The notes under the pieces were generated by a model. It had not been told where the DNA came from. It saw only the letters and a list, made by a program, of their open reading frames with translations, and ran no database searches. A stretch of 64,000 bases of DNA from Eubacteriaceae bacterium (GTDB lineage: Bacteria; Bacillota; Clostridia; Peptostreptococcales; Anaerovoracaceae): assembly GCA_902362435.1 (NCBI GenBank), contig CABIWW010000014.1, positions 1-64,000 of the forward strand, in the 5' to 3' direction. Positions 47,601 to 56,239 of this stretch are shown one piece after another. Position 1 is the stretch's first letter; each line of letters begins with the position of its first letter. The position numbers were made by a program, and so were the translations under genes.

Positions 47601-48242
47601 CTATTCCTGACTCTGATTTCTGTTCATATGGTATGCGAGAGAATGCAGGCTGTCGCTTATATGCATATTCTCGAGCGCCACATGATTAGGTGTTTCTATG
47701 TCTATCGGTGCAAAATTCCAGAGACCCCTCACCCCTGCGAAGCACAGCTTGTCTGCAACTTCCTGGGCGGCGTCCTTGGTAGTACATATGATACCTATAT
47801 CTATATCGTTTTCCTCAACAAATTCAACGATATTGTCATAGTCCATGACCTCTATATCGTTGATCTTCATTCCAATAAGCCGCGGATTTATCTCGAAGAT
47901 ACCGCAGACGATGAATCCGGTCTTGTAGTAGTACGTGTGGTTTGCCAGCGCCTGCCCCAGATTGCCCGCACCGACGATCACCATCTTGTACTGCTTATCC
48001 AGGCCCAGTATCGCGCTTATCTCATCGTAAAGGCCGTCCACACTGTAACCGTATCCCTGCTGGCCGAATCCTCCGAAATTGTTGAGATCCTGCCTTATCT
48101 GCGACGCAGTGTACCCGGTCAGATTACTGAACTCGCTGGATGATATCTTGTCTATGCCCTTCTTCTGAAGTTCGCGCAGATATCTCCTGTAACGCGGCAG
48201 CCTCTTGATCACAGCATTGGAAATCTTAGCTTGCCTTTTCAT
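47601..48242 (-). CDS. rex: Redox-sensing repressor Rex
   Basis: Dimeric repressor that leaves DNA when NADH rises, controlling fermentation and hydrogen genes. The winged helix (about residues 10-75) has SSSEFSNLTGYTASQIRQDLNNFGGFGQQGYGY. The NAD-binding motif is VIVGAGNLGQAL near residue 87. Length 213 is typical. It starts 18 bp after acpP with AAAAGG upstream, so the two are probably co-transcribed. Confidence 0.97.
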   Translation of the reverse strand: MKRQAKISNAVIKRLPRYRRYLRELQKKGIDKISSSEFSNLTGYTASQIRQDLNNFGGFGQQGYGYSVDGLYDEISAILGLDKQYKMVIVGAGNLGQALANHTYYYKTGFIVCGIFEINPRLIGMKINDIEVMDYDNIVEFVEENDIDIGIICTTKDAAQEVADKLCFAGVRGLWNFAPIDIETPNHVALENMHISDSLHSLAYHMNRNQSQE

Positions 48243-48260
48243 CTCAAAACCTTTTGTTTT

Positions 48261-48488
48261 TTATGCTCTTGATTCCACGTAGTTTACGATGTCGCTTACT
48301 GTCTGGAATTTCTCAGCGTCTTCGTCAGGAACTTCGATGTCGAATTCGTCTTCGATAGCCATGATGATCTCTACTGCATCCAGTGAATCAGCTTCGAGAT
48401 CCTTCATGAGATGTGTTTCCATCTTCACGTCTTCTTCATCAACACCTAACTGCTCTGCTATTATTCCCTTGATCTTGTCTAATGTCAT
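48261..48488 (-). CDS. acpP: Acyl carrier protein
   Basis: Carries growing acyl chains on 4'-phosphopantetheine. The attachment serine is in [19 protein letters not shown] near residue 36. The protein is small (75 residues) and acidic, as expected. I chose the ATG at 48488, 7 nt after GGAGGT. The other fatty-acid genes are not adjacent; rex follows. Confidence 0.96.
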   Translation of the reverse strand: MTLDKIKGIIAEQLGVDEEDVKMETHLMKDLEADSLDAVEIIMAIEDEFDIEVPDEDAEKFQTVSDIVNYVESRA

Positions 48489-48568
48489 GATATATACCTC
48501 CATAATCAAAATATCATTTTTCGTTACTATATTATGCCGCTGAAAATATATGCGGCAACTCCCAATCA

Positions 48569-48597
48569 TTATAGAGTATGCACTCTTTTATTGCAAT
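48569..48597 (-). promoter_or_regulatory. SigA promoter of acpP-rex
   Basis: TTGCAA (48592-48597) and TATAAT (48569-48574) on the minus strand are 17 bp apart. A hairpin, GCCGC/GCGGC, lies in the leader. Confidence 0.75.
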
Positions 48598-48631
48598 AGT
48601 TTTGATAAAAAAATCAGATGCCCGGCGCGCG

Positions 48632-50650
48632 TCACTCCTGCAGCTGGAGCCAGCTCTCATATTTTTCATCGAGATCGTCTTTCTTCTCTGTCAGCGCCTT
48701 GCTGATCTCCGCAAGCTTTACGTGATCCTTTGCCACATCTTCCCTGCACAGCTCTTCTTCAAGCTCTTTTATGGAATCCTCAAGCTCCTGTATCTCTTTT
48801 TCGAGCTTCTCTCTGTGCCGCTTCAGCCTGCGCTCCTCGGCCTCTTTTTCCTTCTGGATGCGCCTGCGTTCTGCAGAAGACAGCTCCGGCTCACCGCCGC
48901 CTGCCGCCTTTGCATCAGATACAGCACCCTCTGCAGCATCCCCGTTTCCCGGTGCGTCTGCGCGTTTTCCCGCAGACAGCTCCTCCAGGTACTTCTTGCC
49001 GGATCTGATCTGCTGCTGTTTCTTTTCGACGTAGTAATCATATGTTCCCAGGTAGTTGTCTATGCCCTCGGACGTCAGCTCGATTATCCTCGTCGGTATC
49101 CTGTTAAGGAAATATCTGTCGTGGGATACTATGATACATGTTCCCGGAAAGTCCAGGAGTGCTTCTTCAAACACTTCTTTGGACTCGATGTCGAGATGGT
49201 TGGTCGGCTCGTCAAGCATCAGCACATTCGCCCCCGAAAGCATGAGTTTGAGAAGCGAAAGTCTCGCCTTTTCTCCGCCGCTCAGCGATCCAACCGTCAG
49301 GAACACTTCGTCGCCCCTGAACAGGAATCTTCCCAGTATATTTCTTATCTCCGTATCCGTGTAAAGGCCGTACGAGTCTCTGACTTCACCCATCACGGTG
49401 TTTGCCGCGTTCAGCAGCTGCTGTCCCTGGTCGTAGTAGCCGAACTGCACGTTATGGCCGATCTTTATGCGTCCCGTATTCGCGGAAAGCTCACCCATCA
49501 GGATCTTGAGCAGTGTCGTCTTGCCGATGCCGTTCGCACCGACTATGCACACACGCTCACCGCGCTTTATATCGAGGTCGACTCCGTGGAACAACTCAGT
49601 TCTCCTCGAACCGTATCCGAAGCTCTTCGAAAGTCCCTCGGCATACAGCACATCTCTTCCGCTCTGGAAGTCCGCCTTGAACGACAGCTTCATCTTCCCT
49701 GTCGTTCCTTCAGGTCTGTCTATCACATCCATAGCTGCGAGCCGCTTTTCTCTGGAAGCTGCACGTTTCGCAAGCTTCTCTGTGCCGCGCTGCTTGAACC
49801 TGCGGATCATATCCTCCTGACGGCTGATCTCCTTCTGCTGCTTCTCATATTTTCTAAGCTCAGCCTCGCGCCTGTTCTTGCGCTCAGTGGCATAAAACGT
49901 ATAGTTTCCTTCATATATATTGAGCTTGTGATTTTCGACCTCGAATATCCTCGTGACTGTCTCATCCAGAAAATATCTGTCATGGGAGACGAGCACGATC
50001 GTGCCCTTGTAGCTCTTGAGGTACTGCTCGAGCCATTTCAGCGTGCCTATATCCAGGTGGTTGGTCGGCTCGTCGAGGAACAGTATGTCCGGCTTTCTCA
50101 GAAGCAGACACGCCAGCGACAGTCTCGTCTTCTCTCCGCCGCTCAGCGACGATATCTTCTTGTCGTAGCTGTCCTCACCGAACGCCATACTTGAAAGTAT
50201 GCCCGTGATCTCGCTTTTATATGTATACCCGCCGGAATCTCTGAATTTTTCCTGCATCATGTCGTAGCGCTCGAGCAGTCTGTGGCTTTCCTCTTCTCCC
50301 TCAGGACCTGCCGACGCGAGCTCTTCTATGCGGGCCAGCAGTTTTTCCATATCCTTTTCCATCTGCGGAAAGGCTGAAAATATGCTCTCAACTTCTTCTA
50401 TAACTGTCTTTTCGGAATCGAATGCCCCGTCCTGCTTCAGATATCCTATGTTGATATCCGACGAAATGAAAAAGTCTCCTTCCTCGCACGGCAGCTCGCC
50501 TGTGAGTATCTTCAGAAGTGTGGTCTTTCCCGCTCCGTTCACGCCGATTATGCCTACGCGCTCTCCCTTGTTTATATGGAAAGAGACCCGGTCCAGGATC
50601 ACATCCGTTCCGTATGCTTTTGTAAGATCTTTTGCTGATACTACTATCAT
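48632..50650 (-). CDS. ABC-F family ATPase
   Basis: Soluble twin-ATPase protein that acts on the ribosome, either as a translation factor or as antibiotic protection. Domain 1 has GVNGAGKTTLLKILTG (near residue 35) and LSGGEKTRLSLAC; domain 2 has GANGIGKTTLLKILMG and LSGGEKARLSLLK. Both end DEPTNHLD, and no membrane segment exists. The linker between domains (about 235-320) is highly charged. A C-terminal coiled coil (about 585-665) is rich in Glu and Lys. At 672 residues it resembles the YdiF/Uup type. Resistance function is not implied by sequence. Confidence 0.92.
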   Translation of the reverse strand: MIVVSAKDLTKAYGTDVILDRVSFHINKGERVGIIGVNGAGKTTLLKILTGELPCEEGDFFISSDINIGYLKQDGAFDSEKTVIEEVESIFSAFPQMEKDMEKLLARIEELASAGPEGEEESHRLLERYDMMQEKFRDSGGYTYKSEITGILSSMAFGEDSYDKKISSLSGGEKTRLSLACLLLRKPDILFLDEPTNHLDIGTLKWLEQYLKSYKGTIVLVSHDRYFLDETVTRIFEVENHKLNIYEGNYTFYATERKNRREAELRKYEKQQKEISRQEDMIRRFKQRGTEKLAKRAASREKRLAAMDVIDRPEGTTGKMKLSFKADFQSGRDVLYAEGLSKSFGYGSRRTELFHGVDLDIKRGERVCIVGANGIGKTTLLKILMGELSANTGRIKIGHNVQFGYYDQGQQLLNAANTVMGEVRDSYGLYTDTEIRNILGRFLFRGDEVFLTVGSLSGGEKARLSLLKLMLSGANVLMLDEPTNHLDIESKEVFEEALLDFPGTCIIVSHDRYFLNRIPTRIIELTSEGIDNYLGTYDYYVEKKQQQIRSGKKYLEELSAGKRADAPGNGDAAEGAVSDAKAAGGGEPELSSAERRRIQKEKEAEERRLKRHREKLEKEIQELEDSIKELEEELCREDVAKDHVKLAEISKALTEKKDDLDEKYESWLQLQE

Positions 50651-50698
50651 ATATGAACCTGCAGCACTTTTACCGCTGCACCTTTTCCTTTCCTTAAA

Positions 50699-50745
50699 AC
50701 AGAGCCTGACCCGCCATTGGTCGTCCGGCGGGCGGCTCTGATGAT
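50699..50745 (-). terminator. Terminator of the tsa operon
   Basis: CAGAGCC-CCCGCC pairs with GGCGGG-GGCTCTG, followed by TTTTAA on the minus strand. Confidence 0.85.
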
Positions 50746-50764
50746 ATTTTTATTAAAAGCCTGT

Positions 50765-51781
50765 CTACAGCTCCAGATTCGGTATCGCATCCAGAGTCAG
50801 TTCGTCGCGTTCACCGGCTATATACTTGTAATACGCCGCGCAGCCTATCATCGCGGCATTGTCCGTACACAGTACCGGTGACGGATAATAAAGCTTTATG
50901 CCGTTCTTTTCACATTCCTCGCTCATCATCTCTCTGAGCCTGCTGTTAGAGGCCACTCCCCCTGCGAGGACGATCTTGTCCTTGTCCATGTCTTTTGCAG
51001 CTTTTACCGTCTTCGCCACGATAACGTCGAGGACAGCCGCCTGAAAGCTCGCGGCCACATCTGCCTGATTTATCTCACGGCCGGCCTGCTTCTCGGAATT
51101 TATGTAGTTCAGAACGCCTGTCTTGATGCCGCTGAAACTGAAATCAAGGCTGCCCTTTTCCAGGAACACACGCTTGAATTCCACCGCGTGCGGATCGCCC
51201 TGTTTCGCCAGTCTGTCTATCAGAGGGCCTCCGGGATATCCCAGACCCAGCACCCTGGCCACCTTGTCGTACGCTTCGCCTGCAGCATCGTCTCTCGTTC
51301 CGCCGAGGACCCTGCACCGGTTGTATCCTGTCACCTCCACGATATTCGTATGTCCGCCTGATATTATCAGTGACATGAACGGAGGCTCAAGATCCTTGTG
51401 CTCTATATAGTTCGCACTTATATGGCCCTGTATGTGATGAACGCCTATCAGCGGCTTGTCTGCCGCCAGCGCATATGCCTTTGCCGTCGCCAGGCCTATC
51501 AGAAGCGCTCCCACGAGACCGGGGCCGTATGTCACGCCTATCATATCCACATCGTCGATAGTCACGCCTGCTTCCTCCAGCGCCTGATCGACAACCGTAT
51601 TCACATTTTCGAGATGGTGCCTGGATGCGATCTCCGGTACGACACCGCCATACTGCTTATGTATCTCTATCTGCGACGAAATGATATTTGAAAGGACTTC
51701 ACGTCCCTCCAGCATCACAGCTGCCGCTGTTTCGTCACAGCTAGATTCTATTGCAAGAGTTAGTAATTTTCCGTTCTTCAT
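50765..51781 (-). CDS. tsaD: tRNA t6A37 threonylcarbamoyltransferase TsaD
   Basis: Transfers the threonylcarbamoyl group to A37 of ANN-decoding tRNAs, with TsaB and TsaE. The metal-binding HxxxH motif is in [13 protein letters not shown] near residue 110, and the nucleotide-binding segment is [15 protein letters not shown] further family motif is [13 protein letters not shown] chose the ATG at 51781, giving 338 residues; its ATGA overlaps the stop codon of the small upstream ORF. Last gene of tsaE-tsaB-rimI-orf59-tsaD. Confidence 0.97.
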   Translation of the reverse strand: MKNGKLLTLAIESSCDETAAAVMLEGREVLSNIISSQIEIHKQYGGVVPEIASRHHLENVNTVVDQALEEAGVTIDDVDMIGVTYGPGLVGALLIGLATAKAYALAADKPLIGVHHIQGHISANYIEHKDLEPPFMSLIISGGHTNIVEVTGYNRCRVLGGTRDDAAGEAYDKVARVLGLGYPGGPLIDRLAKQGDPHAVEFKRVFLEKGSLDFSFSGIKTGVLNYINSEKQAGREINQADVAASFQAAVLDVIVAKTVKAAKDMDKDKIVLAGGVASNSRLREMMSEECEKNGIKLYYPSPVLCTDNAAMIGCAAYYKYIAGERDELTLDAIPNLEL

Positions 51782-51957
51782 AAATTGTTTCGTCCTTCTT
51801 CCAGTTTTTTCTCGCACTGGTTCTCTCCGTTCAGATGCCTGCAGTTTTCACATGACATGTAGCTGCTCATACTGAACACATCGAAATCGTGTCGCCTCGA
51901 GAACTTTCTGCACGGATAAAAAACCTCATTCATATTTTCGCCTGAAAACTCGTCCAT
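51778..51957 (-). CDS. Small cysteine-containing protein of unknown function
   Basis: A 59-codon ORF between rimI and tsaD. GGGGAGG lies 6 nt before its ATG, and its TGA overlaps the tsaD ATG as ATGA, so it is very likely translated and coupled to tsaD. The protein starts [16 protein letters not shown] and carries four cysteines: Cys16, the CENC pair near residue 36, and one in NGENQCEKK. That pattern could hold a zinc ion. There is no signal peptide or membrane segment. I do not recognise a family. Its place in the t6A operon suggests a role with tRNA modification, but that is inference. Confidence 0.8.
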   Translation of the reverse strand: MDEFSGENMNEVFYPCRKFSRRHDFDVFSMSSYMSCENCRHLNGENQCEKKLEEGRNNL

Positions 51958-52012
51958 GGCACGCCTCCCCGAATAATCATCTTATACTCATTATCCGCAG
52001 AAACGATGATTT

Positions 52013-52462
52013 TTATTCCTCGTGTCTCCACATGATGAGCGCATCCTCACCATTGTTCTGATAATATTTTTTTCGCACGCCCTCTGTGCGGAAACCGAAT
52101 TTTTCGTAAAGATTTATCGCGGGAACATTTGATTTTCTGACTTCAAGCGTATGATGCGCGATCCCTTCTCCCGAAGTGAAATCTATCATCACACCGATTA
52201 TGCCTTCGCCTATCTTCCTGTTCCTGAAGCCCGGTTTCACCGCGACATTCGTTATATGACCCTCGTCGCCGATGATCCAGAGCCCTGCATATCCCACGAC
52301 TTCGCCGTCAAGCTCTGCCACGATATAAAAGGCTCTGGGATTGCTTTCGAGCTCATAGGTCAGTGCATCCATGCTCCACGGGTCGGGAAAACACAGATTT
52401 TCGATCTCGTAGATGCTGCCCGCATCCCCCGGCACCGCCTGTCTTATGATAACTTCCGCCAT
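52013..52462 (-). CDS. rimI: Ribosomal protein S18-alanine N-acetyltransferase
   Basis: GNAT-fold acetyltransferase; the characterised RimI modifies the N-terminus of ribosomal protein S18. The acetyl-CoA motif is VKPGFRNRKIGEGIIG near residue 73. SNVPAINLYEKFGF and RKKYYQNNGEDALIM are the standard C-terminal signature. Length 149 is normal. It lies 6 bp after tsaB, the common Firmicutes arrangement. Confidence 0.92.
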   Translation of the reverse strand: MAEVIIRQAVPGDAGSIYEIENLCFPDPWSMDALTYELESNPRAFYIVAELDGEVVGYAGLWIIGDEGHITNVAVKPGFRNRKIGEGIIGVMIDFTSGEGIAHHTLEVRKSNVPAINLYEKFGFRTEGVRKKYYQNNGEDALIMWRHEE

Positions 52463-52468
52463 AAAATA

Positions 52469-53191
52469 TCAGCCTTTCCTCTGCTTTTCTCTAAGCTTTC
52501 TTTCCGCTTCAGCGATACGCATATAGTCCGGTTCCACCTGATTGTACGCTAGTCCGCCTTTTTCGGCGTAGATCTTCGCCCCCAGTCTTGCAACTGTGAC
52601 CGCATCCTGATATTTTATGTCCGCAGAGGCTGTCTCTGTTCCTTCCGGTCGAAGCTCCGCTATCTTTTCTGCGTATGTATCCGTCGCATCGCCCATCAGC
52701 AATATGCTGTCGTACGACTGCGCTTTCTGCAGAAACTCGTCGAGCATGTACGGCCCGGCTTTTATCTTTTCAACGGGCCAGCCGTCCTCGAGGAAGTACC
52801 CTCCGGCATACACCTGGCTCCTTCTCGCATCGAGCATAGGACACACGAGCACGTTTTCTCCGGCCTCTCCGGCTTCAGATACCGCGTTCATCGCCAGCGC
52901 CTCAAGGCTCGAGACTGTGACGCACGGAGTTCCCAGCACCTGTGACAGCGCTCTCGCGGAAGATACGCCTATCCTTATCCCCGTGAACGATCCCGGTCCG
53001 CATGAAACCGCTATCACATCTATATCCTTCAGCGCCACTCCGCTCTCACGGACTATGCTCCCGATCTGAGGCATCAGGTTCTGCAGATGCGAAAACCGGT
53101 CCGTGCCCTTTACATATCCGAGCACTGCATCATCATCTATGAGCGCCGCTGATGCGAATGCGCCTGTCGTTTCTATTCCTAAAACATACAT
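52469..53191 (-). CDS. tsaB: tRNA t6A biosynthesis protein TsaB
   Basis: Inactive paralogue of TsaD that forms its dimer partner in t6A synthesis. Family motifs are VLGIETTGAFASAALID at the start, AVSCGPGSFTGIRIGVSSAR near residue 62, and MLDARRSQVYAG near 120. Length 240 is normal. Its start overlaps the end of tsaE by 13 nt. Confidence 0.94.
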   Translation of the reverse strand: MYVLGIETTGAFASAALIDDDAVLGYVKGTDRFSHLQNLMPQIGSIVRESGVALKDIDVIAVSCGPGSFTGIRIGVSSARALSQVLGTPCVTVSSLEALAMNAVSEAGEAGENVLVCPMLDARRSQVYAGGYFLEDGWPVEKIKAGPYMLDEFLQKAQSYDSILLMGDATDTYAEKIAELRPEGTETASADIKYQDAVTVARLGAKIYAEKGGLAYNQVEPDYMRIAEAERKLREKQRKG

Positions 53192-53604
53192 CTGTATATA
53201 CGCTCTCCTTCTTTTTCTCCGTACTCGATCTCTATCCGTACGGCATCGTCAGGTATGATCTCCTCTATCAGATCGGCCCATTCTATCACGCACACGCCGT
53301 CTCCGAAAAAGTACTCCTCGTACCCGATCTCGTACATTTCGTCCACATCTCCGATCCTGTACACGTCAAAATGGTACAGAGGCAGTCTCCCGCTGTCATA
53401 CTGCTTGACGATGTTGAACGTAGGACTCGTGATCACATCAGTCACACCGAGTCCGGCGGCGATCGCTTTTGTCAGCGTCGTCTTGCCTGTCCCGAGATCT
53501 CCGGTCAGCGCCACTATGCTTCCGGCTGTCAGCTTTTCGCAAAGCTTCTCACCGAATTTTTTCGTTTCTTCTTCGTTTTTTATTACGATTTTTTTCTCTT
53601 CCAT
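53179..53604 (-). CDS. tsaE: tRNA t6A biosynthesis ATPase TsaE
   Basis: Small P-loop ATPase needed for turnover of the TsaBD complex. Walker A is LTGDLGTGKTTLTKAI near residue 35. The later segments SPTFNIVKQYDS, HFDVYRI and VCVIEWAD are typical. Length 141 is normal. First gene of the t6A operon. Confidence 0.96.
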   Translation of the reverse strand: MEEKKIVIKNEEETKKFGEKLCEKLTAGSIVALTGDLGTGKTTLTKAIAAGLGVTDVITSPTFNIVKQYDSGRLPLYHFDVYRIGDVDEMYEIGYEEYFFGDGVCVIEWADLIEEIIPDDAVRIEIEYGEKEGERIYRCMF

Positions 53605-53613
53605 AACTTATGT

Positions 53614-53642
53614 AGTATACCACACAAGCCGCATAATATAAA
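53614..53642 (-). promoter_or_regulatory. Extended -10 promoter of the tsa operon
   Basis: On the minus strand TGG-TATACT forms an extended -10 (TATACT at 53614-53619), with TTTATA 17 bp upstream as a weak -35. The start lies close to the tsaE ATG. Confidence 0.5.
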
Positions 53643-53664
53643 GGTTCACGCGAATTTTCCGCAA

Positions 53665-53705
53665 ACAAAAACGCGCATGCGCACAGATCGTTCGCTGTGC
53701 CATGC
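53665..53705 (-). terminator. Terminator of ribU
   Basis: GCATG-GCACAG pairs with CTGTGC-GCATGC, followed by GTTTTTG on the minus strand. Confidence 0.8.
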
Positions 53706-53799
53706 ACGTTTTCACGTTATCAGTATGTAAAGCTCTGCGCACGGTGGAGCTGCCGCATGCAGACGCACATATCACATCTCGTTTTCATGCCGCTGTGCG

Positions 53800-54390
53800 C
53801 TATGCTGTCCTGTGCAGGAAGCCTGAGATCCTCTTGTAGAGCAGGAATGTGACTACCGAGTTGATCCCTGCTTTTATCGCATTGAAGCCTGCGATGAACG
53901 GCATCAGATCCCATACGATGTTTCTTGGAACTCCCATGAAAAGCGGTGTGATTATCATGTTCGCACCTATCATCACGAGCGTCATAGCCGCAACTCCGCA
54001 CAGCAGTGCGATAACTGCACCTTTTCTGGTCTTGTTGTACTTGTATATGAGTCCTGCAACGAGGACCAGCACGCTTGTGGATATCACATGCATGATTATG
54101 CCGTAAAGTCCGCTCGCCGCACTCACTGTCACGCCCTGTATCACAGAGGTCACGACTGTCAGGAGTATTCCCGCCAGCGGTCCGAACGCAAACGTTCCGA
54201 TCAGTATGGAAATGTCTGCAGGATCATATTCCAGAAACGGCACAGCCGGGAAGATAGGAAAGTGTATGAAATATACGAGCACTATCGATATAGCGACCAG
54301 CATACCCATCTTTGCCAGTCTCACTGTCTTTTCTCTGCTTGTCAGTTTGTGCTCGCCCAAAGTGTTGTTTTCGATATTTTTCTGAGTCAT
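53800..54390 (-). CDS. ribU: Riboflavin ECF transporter substrate-binding subunit RibU
   Basis: Six-helix S component that captures riboflavin for a shared ECF energising module (not in this window). The hallmark VPFLEYDPADISILIGTFAFGP is near residue 50, and later conserved text includes GFNAIKAGINSVVTFLLYKR. Length 196 is normal. The substrate call rests on the motif and on the FMN riboswitch upstream. Confidence 0.95.
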   Translation of the reverse strand: MTQKNIENNTLGEHKLTSREKTVRLAKMGMLVAISIVLVYFIHFPIFPAVPFLEYDPADISILIGTFAFGPLAGILLTVVTSVIQGVTVSAASGLYGIIMHVISTSVLVLVAGLIYKYNKTRKGAVIALLCGVAAMTLVMIGANMIITPLFMGVPRNIVWDLMPFIAGFNAIKAGINSVVTFLLYKRISGFLHRTA

Positions 54391-54470
54391 CAGAAATCCT
54401 CCTTTAAAATTAGTGTTGATTTGACTTGATCTGCCAGGTTTTCTTCTCAGACTGTAATTTCATCTGCAAA

Positions 54471-54501
54471 CAAAAATCCCGGAATATCATTCATTCCAGG
54501 A
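54471..54501 (-). terminator. Terminator of the FMN riboswitch expression platform
   Basis: TCC-GGAAT pairs with ATTCC-GGA and is followed by TTTTTG on the minus strand. It stands between aptamer and ribU, as expected for transcriptional control. Confidence 0.8.
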
Positions 54502-54540
54502 CTAAAAATACTCATTAAAATATAAACAAAAAGTATCTTC

Positions 54541-54703
54541 GTTTCTTCCATCCGGACTTTAACCGTCGGTACAGGATTCACACCTGTTCGGCCTATCGCT
54601 AGGTTCGCGGACTCATGATCTCACGCTCCCGAAAATCCATAGATTCGGAAACATCGCTGTGATCAAACACCGCCGGTGAGGAATTTCGCCTCGCCCTGAA
54701 ACA
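54541..54703 (-). promoter_or_regulatory. FMN riboswitch (RFN element)
   Basis: The minus-strand text has the conserved RFN blocks in order: TTCAGGGCGAGGCGAAATTC, CACCGGCGGT, GAGCGTGAG, AACAGGTG and GGATGGAAGA. High FMN should fold the terminator and shut off riboflavin uptake. Confidence 0.97.
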
Positions 54704-54730
54704 GATTTTTAAATGTTATTTACAGCTATC

Positions 54731-54760
54731 ATTATAGATTCATTCCCCCGTGCCTGTCAA
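54731..54760 (-). promoter_or_regulatory. Consensus promoter of the FMN riboswitch-ribU transcript
   Basis: Perfect TTGACA (54755-54760) and TATAAT (54731-54736) on the minus strand, 18 bp apart. Confidence 0.88.
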
Positions 54761-54873
54761 CCTCAAATTGATTTTTGCGGCTGTATAACGGTACGCTCCT
54801 GCTTCTGCCGCCTTTTGCATGCAGCTTCGAACGACAAGAGTTCAGGCGCCAGTACTCATTGACTCATGTGAAA

Positions 54874-55127
54874 ACCAAAATCCGTTTGCCGACTAGCTTT
54901 TATTGGTAAAAACGGCAGCTATCCGGCTGTTTTTTCGATGGCGAATACCAAGAATAAAAAAATCGATGCTTGTTCTTGGTATTTTTCACGCGAAAATGCC
55001 GAGATTTTCATGAAAAAGTTACCAAAAAATCACAGGTGAACCCAGCATCTTGGTAAACAAGCTCTTTGAATAATGCAATATTGCCATGATTTTGCCAAAT
55101 ACTATGATGGCATGCTCTGATTTTGGT
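54874..55127. repeat. Array 2: four fixed-spacing dyads ACCAA-N24-TTGGT
   Basis: Dyads at 54874-54907, 54947-54980, 55021-55054 and 55094-55127 (the last GCCAA) have arms exactly 24 nt apart. Copy starts are 73, 74 and 73 bp apart, about seven helical turns. The 24-nt interiors are unrelated to one another. Pairing in the other register, TTGGTA of one copy with TACCAA of the next, gives longer stems; one of these (54976-55025) nests TTTTTCA/TGAAAAA and GAAAAT/ATTTTC. It lies between the divergent ribU and PHP-gene promoters with no ORF. Function unknown. Confidence 0.72.
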
Positions 55128-55182
55128 AATCGCCGGAATTCTATGCTATAAAAAACTTTAAGATTTTTTCACTCTAACGTCA

Positions 55183-55211
55183 TTGAAATTTTATATCTTT
55201 AGGAATAATAT
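55183..55211 (+). promoter_or_regulatory. Promoter of the PHP-domain gene
   Basis: TTGAAA (55183-55188) and TAATAT (55206-55211) are 17 bp apart. In the leader, TGCGATCCT (55229-55237) pairs perfectly with AGGATCGCA (55251-55259) around a 13-nt loop. Confidence 0.65.
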
Positions 55212-55298
55212 ATTATCAGAAGGCTGCATGCGATCCTCCGATATTCTCTCAGGATCGCAGATCAGTCTGACTCATAAAAAGAACCGAGGCGATCTATA

Positions 55299-56192
55299 AT
55301 GAAATTTGATTTACATTGTCACACAAAAGAAGGTTCTCTTGATTCGAGAGTTCCCGTAAGTGAATTCGTTTACAAATTCATGGCGCTTGGATACGACGGT
55401 TTCATGATCTCCGATCACAACAGCTATAAAGGCTGCAAAGCCTGGGATTCCATTAGGAAAGATCCCCGCTACCGGGACTTCTGCGTTATCCGGGGGATCG
55501 AATACGATACAAAGGATGCAGGTCACATACTCGTCATCATGCCCGATGACGTATACCTGCCGATTTTCAAGATACGCGGCATGCGCTGCAGCAAGCTGAT
55601 CAAGATCGTTCATATTTTCGGCGGCATCCTTGGTCCTGCACACCCGTTTGGCGTTGCAAGCTCGAGCGCGATGGGATTCAAGAACATGGATATGCGGCTG
55701 ATAAAGAAGTTCGACTTCATCGAAACTTTCAACACATGTGAATCCAGGACCTCCAACCGCAGAGCCGAGATCCTCGCCGAAGAATACGGACTGCCGACGT
55801 TCGCAGGTTCGGACGCCCATGTCACAGAATATATCGGGATGGCGTGCACTGAGATCGACGCGGATATACGCTGCAACAACGATCTGATCACCGCTGTGAA
55901 AAACGGCACACCGATCAAGGCTTACGGCACAGAGCGCGGCGAAACGAAAAAAGGCAAGAGAAAGGAACACTGGATCGGCATCCTGGGTTTCAGGATATAC
56001 AACAGAGGCATAGGAAAGATCATCTACCCTTACAGGAGGCTCAGGCACCACAAAGCGCTGCTGCCCGTCGCCAGGCCGTTCGCGATCAAGCGTCGCCGTT
56101 TCCGCAAGGAAGAGCGCATCAGAAAACGAGAACTCAAAAAAACAGAGAGAGCGGAGTCACGTCTGCGCCGTCGCCGTTCAGACGAACAGTAA
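55299..56192 (+). CDS. PHP-domain phosphoesterase with basic C-terminal tail
   Basis: Metal-dependent hydrolase of the polymerase-and-histidinol-phosphatase fold. Metal ligands are visible in DLHCHTKEGSLDS (residues 4-16), ISDHNSY, RGIEY, GPAHPFG and FAGSDAHV. The catalytic domain ends near residue 210. The last 85 residues are strongly basic, with clusters such as KRRRFRKEERIRKREL and RLRRRRS, which suggests nucleic-acid or membrane-phosphate binding. Length 297. GAGGCG precedes the ATG. It is a single-gene unit next to array 2. Substrate is unknown; related proteins hydrolyse small phosphate esters or 5' ends of nucleotides. Confidence 0.8.
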   Translation: MKFDLHCHTKEGSLDSRVPVSEFVYKFMALGYDGFMISDHNSYKGCKAWDSIRKDPRYRDFCVIRGIEYDTKDAGHILVIMPDDVYLPIFKIRGMRCSKLIKIVHIFGGILGPAHPFGVASSSAMGFKNMDMRLIKKFDFIETFNTCESRTSNRRAEILAEEYGLPTFAGSDAHVTEYIGMACTEIDADIRCNNDLITAVKNGTPIKAYGTERGETKKGKRKEHWIGILGFRIYNRGIGKIIYPYRRLRHHKALLPVARPFAIKRRRFRKEERIRKRELKKTERAESRLRRRRSDEQ

Positions 56193-56239
56193 AGACATCC
56201 GCATCATCAGAACAGTCTCGACAAGACGAAAACAGAACA

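Noticed and set aside
54874..55127. Array 2 as a CRISPR array
   Set aside because: The repeated parts are 5-7 nt inverted arms, not 24-37 nt direct repeats, and no cas gene is in the window.
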